Of a stretch of DNA of 17,028 bases, positions 9,673 to 15,983 are shown piece by piece. The stretch is taken from contig JBFWML010000046.1 of NCBI GenBank assembly GCA_050251635.1, forward strand, positions 1-17,028. Reading direction: 5' to 3'. Source of the DNA: JBFWML01 sp050251635. Lineage in GTDB: Bacteria; Campylobacterota; Campylobacteria; Campylobacterales; SZUA-545. The translations under genes and the position numbers were made by a program. Positions within the stretch are counted from its first letter, which is position 1. Every line of letters starts with the position of its first letter. The notes under the pieces are model-generated. The model did no database searches, was not told the DNA's origin, and saw only the letters and a program-made list of their open reading frames with translations.

Positions 9673-9699
9673 ACATCGGCAATGCCGGGGATTTAATTA
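9673..9699 (-). promoter_or_regulatory. Candidate sigma-28 (flagellar) promoter
   Basis: On the minus strand TAAT (9699-9696), 15 nt, then GCCGATGT (9680-9673) matches the FliA pattern TAAA-N15-GCCGATAA at 9 of 12 positions with exact spacing. Transcription would start near 9665, about 20 nt before the EF-hand gene's start codon. No convincing sigma-70 box is seen in the 65-nt gap. Recognition is by eye. Confidence 0.45.
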
Positions 9700-9709
9700 A
9701 AAAGATACC

Positions 9710-10954
9710 TCAAGGGCGGCGAACGCCCGATAAACGGGCATGAAACTCAATACCCATGCCCGTCAGCTCGCGCTTGATGCGGTCGCTCAAGGCCGGGCCC
9801 AGGGCCGCCGGCAGCGATTCGGGGGCAATCACGCCGCTGAGCGATTGGGCTTTGAGCGCATAAAACAGCAGCACCGCCGCCGCCGCGCCCGTGGGGTAGG
9901 CAATATAGGTTGCGCCGCTAAAGGGGGTGCCAATCAGGTCGTGGTAGCGGGTAAAGGCCGCGCCGACGCTTTCGATCGTGTGGCGTCCGCTTTTGGAGAG
10001 CGTCTCAATCTCCGCCACCGCCTCAAAACGCGCGCCTTTGATGATTCGGCGGCGGTTGTAGTATTCGATCACCTTGGGGCTTTTCATCTTGGGCAGCACC
10101 TTGCGCACCACCTGCTCCACGGGCGCGCTGCCCACCTTGAGATCCCGCGAAAGCAGGTTGAGCTGAAAGAGGTTTTTAAACAGCTCCACCTCGTTGCCGC
10201 CGCAAAAGAGCCGGATTTCGTCAATCTGCGGGTAGCTGTCGTGCAGGCTGATGACCTCCTCTTGAAACACCGGATAGGTCTCCACCTCCCGATCGGGATC
10301 GAAGCGGTGGGGACGGATGAGCGAAAAGGGCTTGAGGGTTTGCAGCGCCCCGTTTCTGACAAAGGCGGGTCTGGCCAGCACCTCGTCCAGCGCCACCTTG
10401 GGCGACCACGAAAACAAAATCCGCGAACTGATCAGCTCTTCAAGCAAAAAAAGCCGCACCGACTCAATGCGCGGCGCATCGGGCAGGGCGGTGATTTGGG
10501 CGATTTTTTCGCCGATGATAAAGTTGGTCAGTCCCGGCGAAAAACCCAGATTGATCAGGCCGAAACGGTTTTGTTTTTTGAACGCTTCGCCAAGGGATTG
10601 CTGGGAAAACCGCAGGGTTTGCAGGGTGGTTTCGTTGTAGATATCCGAAGCCATGTCGGCGTAGTGCGCACCCAGCGCCAAGGCCCGCCGGGCGATGACG
10701 ACGTTGAGTTCGGGCACGGCGGCGTTGATGACCACATCGGGCGCAAAGGCCGATGCGGCCGCTTCGTCATCAAAGCCGAAAAAAAGCGCTTGCGCTTGCA
10801 GGGCAGGGGAGCGAAACAGCGCGGCGCGGGCGCGTTTTTCGTCCCGCACCGCAAAGGCGAACAAAACGCCCCGACCCTCTTTTTCAAACAACCGTTCCAG
10901 AGCGGCGGCCATCACCGCGCCCACGGCCCCCAGCCCGTAAAAGAGGATTTTCAA
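9710..10954 (-). CDS. Saccharopine dehydrogenase-like NAD(P)-dependent oxidoreductase
   Basis: The 414-aa product has an N-terminal Rossmann fold with GLGAVG at residues 7-12, followed by DVVINAAVPELNVVIARRALALGAHYADMA, the pattern of the saccharopine dehydrogenase NADP-binding domain, and NLGFSPGLTNF at the start of the catalytic part. Family members act on saccharopine, carboxynorspermidine or related amino acids; the substrate here is unknown, and the N-terminus does not look like the usual carboxynorspermidine dehydrogenase. I choose TTG 10954 because KILFYGLGAVG is the normal N-terminus; longer readings run into the upstream gene in another frame. It starts 2 nt after the NifX-like stop, so the two are co-translated. 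A TTG start and a masked ribosome site suggest modest expression. Confidence 0.75.
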   Translation of the reverse strand: MKILFYGLGAVGAVMAAALERLFEKEGRGVLFAFAVRDEKRARAALFRSPALQAQALFFGFDDEAAASAFAPDVVINAAVPELNVVIARRALALGAHYADMASDIYNETTLQTLRFSQQSLGEAFKKQNRFGLINLGFSPGLTNFIIGEKIAQITALPDAPRIESVRLFLLEELISSRILFSWSPKVALDEVLARPAFVRNGALQTLKPFSLIRPHRFDPDREVETYPVFQEEVISLHDSYPQIDEIRLFCGGNEVELFKNLFQLNLLSRDLKVGSAPVEQVVRKVLPKMKSPKVIEYYNRRRIIKGARFEAVAEIETLSKSGRHTIESVGAAFTRYHDLIGTPFSGATYIAYPTGAAAAVLLFYALKAQSLSGVIAPESLPAALGPALSDRIKRELTGMGIEFHARLSGVRRP

Positions 10955-10956
10955 GC

Positions 10957-11355
10957 TTAGGCGGCCTTTTTTTTCAAAAAGGCCGAAACCAGCTCGCCCG
11001 CGCCCGTGTGGCCCTGAACGGCGCTTACTTTGATGCCCGCCTCTTCCATGACCAGTTTGGTGTTTTTGCACGCTTTGGTGACAACCAGATGGTCGCAATC
11101 CTTGAGAATATCGGCCATGACGCGGTGCTCGTTTTTGTGCGCTTCGGCGTCATGATCGCACTCATGATCGCCGTGTTCGTGGTGGCAGCCGCCTTCGGCC
11201 TCTAAATTCGCACGGGGATTTTCGCGCAAGCCTTCAAGCTTCACGGTGCGGAACATTCCGCTTCCGTTAACGGCATACACCGCGAAATAGGGCGTATGGC
11301 CCGCGTTGCCAAAGATTTTAAGCGTTTCATCCCGCACGGGAACGGCAATTTTCAT
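10957..11355 (-). CDS. NifX/NifB-type iron-molybdenum cofactor-binding protein with His-rich loop
   Basis: The 132-aa product begins MKIAVPVRDE and has the dinitrogenase Fe-Mo cofactor domain pattern: ...IFGNAGHTPYFAVY at 14-27 and ...CDHLVVTKACKNTKLVMEEAGIKV at 87-110. Members bind FeS or FeMo clusters or act as small accessory proteins. In the middle (55-77) is an inserted loop with seven His and two Cys (H58, H59, H61, H64, H68, H73, H77; C57, C66), a likely metal-binding or storage stretch. Ribosome site AAGGAA lies about 5 nt upstream. No nif genes are visible in the window, so a role outside nitrogen fixation is likely. It leads the operon with the saccharopine-dehydrogenase-like gene. 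Confidence 0.8.
   Translation of the reverse strand: MKIAVPVRDETLKIFGNAGHTPYFAVYAVNGSGMFRTVKLEGLRENPRANLEAEGGCHHEHGDHECDHDAEAHKNEHRVMADILKDCDHLVVTKACKNTKLVMEEAGIKVSAVQGHTGAGELVSAFLKKKAA
10963..10984 (-). promoter_or_regulatory. Hairpin at the end of the NifX-like gene that masks the next ribosome site
   Basis: GGCCTTTTT (10963-10971) and AAAAAGGCC (10976-10984) form a perfect 9-bp stem with a 4-nt loop. The stem lies within the last codons of the NifX-like gene and contains the only AAGG-like ribosome site upstream of the TTG at 10954. A ribosome finishing the first gene would open it, which would couple the two. It has no U-tract past the stem, so it is a poor terminator. Confidence 0.45.
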
Positions 11356-11381
11356 AAAGATTCCTTTTTGTGATTTGCGCG

Positions 11382-11387
11382 ATTATA
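11382..11387 (-). promoter_or_regulatory. -10 box of the NifX-like operon
   Basis: On the minus strand 11387-11382 reads TATAAT in the context TTTGCTATAATCGCGC, about 27 nt before the ATG at 11355. It sits only 16 nt past the stop of the ORF6N gene, so that operon has its own start. Confidence 0.6.
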
Positions 11388-11402
11388 GCAAAGCAAGGAG
11401 CG

Positions 11403-12305
11403 TCAGAATGGTGATTTTGAGGTCGCGTTCCTAACTCGCTCCCTCAATCCAAAACTTTCCGCTTCCAACCGTGAAAAGGCAAACCACCTTTTGCCCAAGT
11501 CCTTCAGCGACGCGCCGATGTGATAAATCTCGGTTTCATCCAAAATCAAGAACCGATCGTGGCTGTTTGCAAAGGGTTTGAGGGTGATGCGTTCGTATTG
11601 CGCGTTGTATTTTTTGGCGTCCAGTGCCAGTTCGGGAGTGATCTGTTTGGTCAGAACGGTGATTTTTACGCCTTTGGCAGCTTTGGAAAGCTGGGTTAGC
11701 ACCGTATCGTCCACATAGTTATCCAGCAACACGATCGAGTGTTTGGCGCTGCGGATCAGGTCACAGACAAAAGCATAGGCATCAAACACCTGACCGTCGT
11801 AAAAGATGCCCTGTTTGGGTTGAAGACTTTTGTTTTCCAGCGCGTTAAAGATTTGCTCAAATCGCTCGTCGGTTTTGATTTCAAAGGCGATTTGGCGTTT
11901 TTCCGCTTGATCGAGCCGCGCGAAAATATTGGCGTTGGCGGCGATAAAGCGGCGCATTCCCACAAAGGCGTTAATGATCTGGATGCTTGTTTGGATTGCC
12001 GTGTCGCTTCGCAGTACCGCCGAAAGCATGGCGACGCCTTGTTCGGTAAAGGCGTAGGGCAAAACGGTGGCATGCTTCAGGGTTCTGAACCGGTCGCAAT
12101 TTGCGACCAGTTCGTCTTTCTCGTTTTGCGTTAATTCAAAACGAAAGGCTTCCGGAAACCTTTCGATATTTCGTTTTACTTGCTCATTGAGCCTTTTTGT
12201 CTCTACTGCATACAGCTCTGCTAAGTCTCTATCGATCATCACCTGAACGCCGCGAATTGTGAAGATTCGGCTTTCGATATGGCTTTGAATAATCGGAGGA
12301 TTCAT
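11403..12305 (-). CDS. ORF6N-domain protein with C-terminal PLD-like domain
   Basis: The N-terminal 110 residues are an ORF6N (KilA-N-related) DNA-binding domain: ESRIFTIRGVQVMIDRDLAELY, KRLNEQVKRNIERFPEAFRFELT, LPYAFTEQGVAML and IINAF. These domains are common in phage regulators and accessory regions. A helical linker follows (125-160). The C-terminal part (165-285) resembles a phospholipase D/HKD domain: SIVLLDNYVDD, KGVKITVLT, then H249-x-R-x4-D256 and GASLKD (264-269), the HKD pattern with Lys changed to Arg. Such a domain may cut DNA or have become a binding module. The gene is clearly more A/T-rich than its neighbours, which points to transfer. It diverges from the dam-nuclease pair. 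Function unproven. Confidence 0.8.
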   Translation of the reverse strand: MNPPIIQSHIESRIFTIRGVQVMIDRDLAELYAVETKRLNEQVKRNIERFPEAFRFELTQNEKDELVANCDRFRTLKHATVLPYAFTEQGVAMLSAVLRSDTAIQTSIQIINAFVGMRRFIAANANIFARLDQAEKRQIAFEIKTDERFEQIFNALENKSLQPKQGIFYDGQVFDAYAFVCDLIRSAKHSIVLLDNYVDDTVLTQLSKAAKGVKITVLTKQITPELALDAKKYNAQYERITLKPFANSHDRFLILDETEIYHIGASLKDLGKRWFAFSRLEAESFGLRERVRNATSKSPF

Positions 12306-12342
12306 ATCGTGCCTTTATCATGTCGTTTGGTGGGCTGCACTG

Positions 12343-12348
12343 ATTATG
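12343..12348 (-). promoter_or_regulatory. Possible -10 box of the ORF6N gene
   Basis: On the minus strand TTTTGCATAATCAG gives CATAAT at 12348-12343, 37 nt before the ATG. An AAAGG ribosome site lies about 7 nt upstream of that ATG. No -35 box at normal spacing is seen. Confidence 0.35.
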
Positions 12349-12404
12349 CAAAATTTTAGGCTTTCAACCTTTATTTTTACAGGGTTGCGACAACGCGCTT
12401 TGGG

Positions 12405-12410
12405 TATGAT
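12405..12410 (+). promoter_or_regulatory. -10 box of the dam-nuclease operon
   Basis: TTTGGGTATGATTGCGC gives TATGAT at 12405-12410, nearly the same context as the rpoD promoter. It lies 27 nt before the TTG at 12438, with a TAGAGG ribosome site at 12425-12430. Confidence 0.55.
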
Positions 12411-12437
12411 TGCGCATTATTTCATAGAGGTTTTTCT

Positions 12438-13298
12438 TTGAACTGTAAACCGTTTTTAAAGTGGGTGGGGGGCAAACGGCAACTGCTGCCGGAGCTCAAA
12501 AAGCGCCTGCCCAAAAAATTCAACGCCTATCACGAACCCTTTATCGGCGGCGGGGCGCTCTTTTTTTCGCTCACGCCCCGTAACGCCACGCTTTATGACA
12601 ACAATGCCGAACTGATCGGCCTTTATAATGTGGTGAAAAACGACGTCGAAGCGCTGATCGGGCTGCTGCACGAACACAAAATCCGCCACGAAGCGGGGGC
12701 GCACGACTACTTTTATGCCGTGCGCAATCAAGACCGCCAAGCGGACTTTTTGCAAAAAAGCGCCGTCGAGCGGGCCGCGCGGTTTGTGTACCTCAACCGC
12801 ACCTGCTTTAACGGCGTGTATCGCGTCAATAGCGAAGGGTTTTTTAACGTCCCCTACGGCTGCTACAAAAACCCGCTCATCTGCGACGAAACCAACCTTC
12901 GCGCCTGCTCGGCGGCGCTGCAAAACGTGGGGCTTTTGCAGGGCGATTTTGAACAGGTGCTGCAAACCGCCGGGGCGGGCGATTTTGTCTATTTTGACCC
13001 GCCCTATGTGCCGCTGAGCGATACCGCCAACTTTACCGGCTACACCGCCGCCGGGTTTGATAAAACCATGCAGGAGCGGCTCAAAACCGTGTGTGATCGG
13101 CTCACCGACCGGGGGGTGTTTGTGATGCTCTCCAACTCCAGCGCCCCGTGGGTGGTGGAGACCTACAAAACGGCGGGCTACAAGGTGGAAAAAATCAAAG
13201 CAACCCGCGCGGTCAACGCCAAGGCCAGCGGCCGGGCGGCGGCGCTTAATGAGGTGATTGTGCGCAACTACACTATCAAGGGGTTGATCTGTGGGTGA
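12438..13298 (+). CDS. dam: Dam-family DNA adenine N6-methyltransferase (D12 class)
   Basis: The 286-aa product transfers methyl from SAM to adenine in DNA. It opens with the D12-class signature PFLKWVGGKRQLLPEL (5-20), has the SAM-binding FIGGGALFFSL (35-45), the target-recognition stretch LNRTCFNGVYRVNSEGFFNV (119-138) and the catalytic DPPY (187-190). Size and these motifs fit Dam and M.DpnIIA, so GATC is the likeliest target, but D12 members also methylate GATATC, CATG and others. Start is TTG at 12438 with TAGAGG 7 nt upstream. The nuclease gene starts 8 nt before its stop, the usual arrangement of a type II restriction-modification pair. A solitary regulatory Dam is less likely given that partner. 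Confidence 0.9.
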   Translation: MNCKPFLKWVGGKRQLLPELKKRLPKKFNAYHEPFIGGGALFFSLTPRNATLYDNNAELIGLYNVVKNDVEALIGLLHEHKIRHEAGAHDYFYAVRNQDRQADFLQKSAVERAARFVYLNRTCFNGVYRVNSEGFFNVPYGCYKNPLICDETNLRACSAALQNVGLLQGDFEQVLQTAGAGDFVYFDPPYVPLSDTANFTGYTAAGFDKTMQERLKTVCDRLTDRGVFVMLSNSSAPWVVETYKTAGYKVEKIKATRAVNAKASGRAAALNEVIVRNYTIKGLICG

Positions 13299-13797
13299 GG
13301 GCGGCACCTACGCCAACCAGACGGGCAATCAGCTCGAACGCACCGTGCGCGATTGTTTCAGCGGTGCGGGGTTTTCGGTGATGAAATGGCGCGATTACGA
13401 AGCGCAGCACAAGGGGTTGATGGCCCCCGTCCTGCCCGCCGATCTGCTGCTTGAGGACGTGCCCTACACCAGCATCTACGGCCACGCGGGAAAAACCGAG
13501 TTTCTGGCCCTGTCGGATCGGCTGGGGCTAAAGATACGCATCGAATGCAAATGGCAACAGGCCAGCGGGTCGGTGGACGAAAAGCTGCCCTATCTCTACC
13601 TTAACTGCCTCGAAGCGATGCCCGAAGATCAGATTATGATCGTTATCGACGGCGAAGGGTTTAAACCCGGCGCCAAAGCGTGGCTGCGCACAGCGGTGGA
13701 CGAACGCCGCTACCGCACCGCCGCCAATGCCCACAAGACGATCGAGGTGGTGAGCCTGGTGGAGTTTATTACGTGGGCAAACCGGCGGCTGCGCTAG
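13291..13797 (+). CDS. PD-(D/E)XK nuclease, probable restriction endonuclease partner
   Basis: The 168-aa product has the order of a PD-(D/E)XK nuclease: an N-terminal helix with E15 (TGNQLERTVRDCFSGAGF), an acidic residue at the second strand (E70 in KTEFLAL), then E85-C-K87 in LKIRIECKWQQ, followed by GSVDEKLPYLYLN and MIVIDGEGF. I do not recognise a named restriction enzyme family. The size is small but possible for a dimeric type II enzyme. It begins at GTG within the end of the methylase gene (8-nt overlap), which strongly suggests a restriction-modification pair and the same target as the methylase. Alternatives are a modification-dependent or DNA-repair nuclease. Its 3' end overlaps the convergent histidine kinase gene by 29 nt. 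Confidence 0.65.
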   Translation: MGEGGTYANQTGNQLERTVRDCFSGAGFSVMKWRDYEAQHKGLMAPVLPADLLLEDVPYTSIYGHAGKTEFLALSDRLGLKIRIECKWQQASGSVDEKLPYLYLNCLEAMPEDQIMIVIDGEGFKPGAKAWLRTAVDERRYRTAANAHKTIEVVSLVEFITWANRRLR

Positions 13798-14932
13798 CCG
13801 CGTTGGATAACGTCAGCGTAAAACGCGCGCCGATGCGCTTACCTTCCGCGTCGTAGCGGTTTTCGACGCTTAAATCCCCGCCGAAGTTTTCCCGCAAAAT
13901 CAGGCGGGAGAGGTAGAGGCCAAACCCCGTGCCTTTGCCTTCGGTTTTGGTGGTGAAATAGGGTTCCCCCAGCCGTTTTAAAACCGCCTCGTCGATCCCG
14001 CCCGCTTCGTCTTCGACGCAAATAAGCGTGCGCTCCGCCTCCGTCCAGGCCCGCAGGATGATGCGCCGCGTGCCGCCCGTTTGGGCTTCGTAGGCGTCGC
14101 GGGCGTTGGCCAGCAGGTTGATCAGCGCCTGCTTGAGCTGGTTTTTCAGTCCGGTGATTTCCAGCGCCTCATCGATTTTGTTTTCCAGCGTAATGCCGTG
14201 CTGTTTGAGCTGGGCGCCGAAAAGTACGCGCAGTTTTTCGACGCTTTGATGCAGATTGAAGGTTTCCGCCGTGCGGCCGGGCCGGAAAAAGCCGCTAAAG
14301 TCGGTGATGGTGTGGGCCATAAAATCGCTCTGGCGGTTGATTTGCTCCACCGCTTCGGTCACGGCGGCGGCATCGAGGGTTTCGAGCTCCTGCCGGAGGC
14401 TGAGGTTGAGCGTGGCCCCCTGAATGGCACTTAAGGGCTGCTTCCATTGGTGGGCGATCGCGCCGATCATCTCGCCCATGAGCGCCATTTTGGACTGCTG
14501 AATCAGCATCTGCTCCTGACGTTTTTGTTTCTCCTGCTCCGCTTTGAGTTCCGTAATATCCGAAACGGTGGTGATTTTATACGGCCCGCCCGGCACATTC
14601 GCAAGCAGCGAAGCGGTGGCGTAGATGTGCAGCGGCCGTCCGTCCTTGCGCAGCACCTGCCATTCGGCGGCGATTTCGGCCTTGCCCTCGATAAAATCGT
14701 CGTGAAGTTTTTGCAAAACGCCGTGCATGGGCGGCGGCACCACGAGCGTAAAGCTTTGGCCGATCAGTTCGTGGGCTTCATAGCCGTAAATGCGGCAATA
14801 GGCGGGATTGACCTTGACGTAGCGGTGGTGGCGATCGGTAATGCAGATACCCACCTCCGTGGCCTCAAAAACCGCTTCTGTCAGTGAAACCGGCCGGGTT
14901 TTGCCTCTGTTTTTTCGAAACCTGACCCCCAT
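13769..14932 (-). CDS. Soluble PAS-domain sensor histidine kinase
   Basis: The 387-aa product has no membrane segment. A PAS domain (about 17-130: FEATEVGICITDRHHRYVKVN, IYGYEAHELIG, RKDGRP, TTVSDITELK) is followed by a coiled linker, the dimerisation domain with phospho-acceptor H161 (AIAHQWKQPLSAI), and the ATPase with N box NLLANARDA (N276), a DEAGG variant of the G1 box (308-312), PYFTTK (324-329) and GKGTGFGL (332-339). The H-box style HQWKQPL is common in delta- and epsilon-proteobacterial kinases. It senses an internal signal, unknown. No response regulator is next to it, so it is an orphan. It starts 12 nt after the sfsA stop with AGGCAGG as ribosome site. Confidence 0.9.
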   Translation of the reverse strand: MGVRFRKNRGKTRPVSLTEAVFEATEVGICITDRHHRYVKVNPAYCRIYGYEAHELIGQSFTLVVPPPMHGVLQKLHDDFIEGKAEIAAEWQVLRKDGRPLHIYATASLLANVPGGPYKITTVSDITELKAEQEKQKRQEQMLIQQSKMALMGEMIGAIAHQWKQPLSAIQGATLNLSLRQELETLDAAAVTEAVEQINRQSDFMAHTITDFSGFFRPGRTAETFNLHQSVEKLRVLFGAQLKQHGITLENKIDEALEITGLKNQLKQALINLLANARDAYEAQTGGTRRIILRAWTEAERTLICVEDEAGGIDEAVLKRLGEPYFTTKTEGKGTGFGLYLSRLILRENFGGDLSVENRYDAEGKRIGARFTLTLSNAASAAAGLPT

Positions 14933-14944
14933 TTTGACCTGCCT

Positions 14945-15649
14945 TTAGCCCGCATGGATGCTCAGCGGATGCCTAAGCGCCACCGATCCGGGCGAAATTA
15001 CCGCGCCATAGGCCACAATCTCCACCCCTGCGTCCACAGCTTTTTTGAGTAGCTTAGCGTAATCGGGATCGATATGCGCAGCGGGGGCGAAACGGCGCGA
15101 CCCATCGTGCAGCGCCGCAAAAAAGATCACCGCGCGGTGTCCTTCGTGTTTCATGGCGATCAGCTCTTGCAGGTGTTTTTGGCCCCGCGTGGTGATTGCG
15201 TCGGGGAACATCAGCGTGCCGTTTTCCAGCAGCGTGACGCTTTTGACCTCCACATAGCACCGTTCATCCGGGCGTTCCAGCAGCAGATCGATGCGGCTGT
15301 TTTGGCGGCCGTATTTGACCTCGGCGCGGATGCTTTCGTAGCCTTGCAGCTCTTTTACGGTGCCGTTTTCAATCGCTTCAAGTGTTAGCGCGTTGGCCTT
15401 GGCGGCATGAATCATCACCCAATGATCCTGCGCCGTTCTGGCCAGCTCCCATGTGTAGGCCAGCTTGCGCGAAGGGTTGCTGCTTCTTGAAAGCCACACT
15501 TCAAGGCCCGGCTCTTTGTTGTGCAGCAGCGAACCGGAGTTGGGGCAGTGGGCGGTGACAACTTCGCCGCCTTCAAGCCGCACGTCGGCCAAGAAGCGTT
15601 GATAACGTTTAATCAGGGTGCCGCGAAGCAGAGGGAAGGGGAAGTTCAA
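14945..15649 (-). CDS. sfsA: SfsA, sugar fermentation stimulation protein family
   Basis: The 234-aa product matches the SfsA family in length and sequence: N-terminal OB-like part with TAHCPNSGSLL (32-42), then a PD-(D/E)XK nuclease fold with SRIDLLL (D121), CYVEVKSVTL (E134, K136) and MFPDAITTRGQKHLQEL (147-163). SfsA was first linked to maltose metabolism in E. coli and binds DNA; the conserved nuclease residues suggest a DNA- or nucleic-acid-cleaving role that remains unsettled. The start is TTG 15649, overlapping the upstream small gene as TTGA, so translation is coupled. It is in the operon 69-aa gene, sfsA, histidine kinase. Confidence 0.92.
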   Translation of the reverse strand: MNFPFPLLRGTLIKRYQRFLADVRLEGGEVVTAHCPNSGSLLHNKEPGLEVWLSRSSNPSRKLAYTWELARTAQDHWVMIHAAKANALTLEAIENGTVKELQGYESIRAEVKYGRQNSRIDLLLERPDERCYVEVKSVTLLENGTLMFPDAITTRGQKHLQELIAMKHEGHRAVIFFAALHDGSRRFAPAAHIDPDYAKLLKKAVDAGVEIVAYGAVISPGSVALRHPLSIHAG

Positions 15650-15855
15650 GCGCGGGTGTTGAGCAGATTGCCCGCCAGTTCGTTGTAGGGGCGCAGGTGG
15701 GTGCTGTTGGTCTCGCTTTGGGGTTCTTGAACCGCTTCGCTTTTAAAGCCCATCCATGCGGCCAGCAGGTTTTCGAATCCCGCGTCGGTCGCTTTGGAGC
15801 GGTTGTAAAGGGGTGTTTCGCGCTGGGGGGTTGCCATAATGCTCTCGACCGCCAT
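15646..15855 (-). CDS. Small protein of unknown function (69 aa)
   Basis: A strong AAAGGAGG site (15867-15860) sits 4 nt before the ATG at 15855, which decides the start; an upstream in-frame ATG at 15885 lies before the probable transcription start. The product (MAVESIMATPQRETPLY... LAGNLLNTRA) is soluble, with no signal peptide, membrane helix or motif I recognise; it contains FENLLAAWMGF (27-37), a likely amphipathic helix. Its TGA overlaps the sfsA TTG start as TTGA. The good ribosome site and coupling show that it is real and that sfsA translation depends on it. It may be a lineage-specific protein. Confidence 0.65.
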   Translation of the reverse strand: MAVESIMATPQRETPLYNRSKATDAGFENLLAAWMGFKSEAVQEPQSETNSTHLRPYNELAGNLLNTRA

Positions 15856-15883
15856 GACGCCTCCTTTGTCTTTAGGGGCATCC

Positions 15884-15889
15884 ATATTA
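15884..15889 (-). promoter_or_regulatory. -10 box of the small gene-sfsA-kinase operon
   Basis: On the minus strand TGGTAATATGG gives TAATAT at 15889-15884 with an extended TGG before it, about 28 nt upstream of the ATG at 15855. A sigma-28-like reading (TTAAGTTT, 13 nt, GCTGGTAA) overlaps it, but the spacing is 2 nt too long. Confidence 0.45.
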
Positions 15890-15934
15890 CCAGCCCTTTC
15901 TAACTTGAAACTTAAATGTGACGCGACTGCTTAA

Positions 15935-15969
15935 CGATTTTGTCTAAATCGATCGGGTTATGTCGATTT
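15935..15969. repeat. CGATTT repeats in the divergent promoter region
   Basis: CGATTT (15935-15940) and AAATCG (15946-15951) form an inverted repeat with a 5-nt spacer, and a further CGATTT is at 15964-15969. The cluster lies between the small gene-sfsA operon and the chemoreceptor gene. It may be a regulator site or sigma-28-like -10 elements for the chemoreceptor. Confidence 0.3.
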
Positions 15970-15983
15970 GGCTTCAATTGGGC

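Noticed and set aside
9740..10960. A 406-codon open frame on the plus strand
   Set aside because: It is the antisense of the saccharopine-dehydrogenase-like gene, which has clear motifs. The frame gives an Arg/Gly/Gln-rich product with no domains, as expected of shadow frames in GC-rich DNA.
10963..10984. The hairpin as a transcription terminator
   Set aside because: In the minus direction the stem is followed by GCCTAAGCTTG rather than a U-tract, and the next gene starts 2 nt after the stop, so termination there makes little sense.
10955..11098. A longer N-terminus for the saccharopine-dehydrogenase-like protein
   Set aside because: The extra 48 codons overlap the NifX-like gene in another frame and give an Arg/Gly/His-rich non-homologous stretch ahead of the normal KILFYGLGAVG start.
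11140..11180. Tandem TCATGATCGC as a regulatory repeat
   Set aside because: Two copies only, in frame within the His-rich loop codons; coding for Asp-His pairs explains it.
12456..13307. A 283-codon open frame on the minus strand
   Set aside because: It lies opposite the dam-family methylase, which has DPPY and FIGGG motifs, and has no recognisable domain or ribosome site.
15856..15885. An upstream ATG (15885) for the 69-aa protein
   Set aside because: It lacks a ribosome site and lies upstream of the likely transcription start after the TAATAT box, whereas ATG 15855 has AAAGGAGG 4 nt before it.
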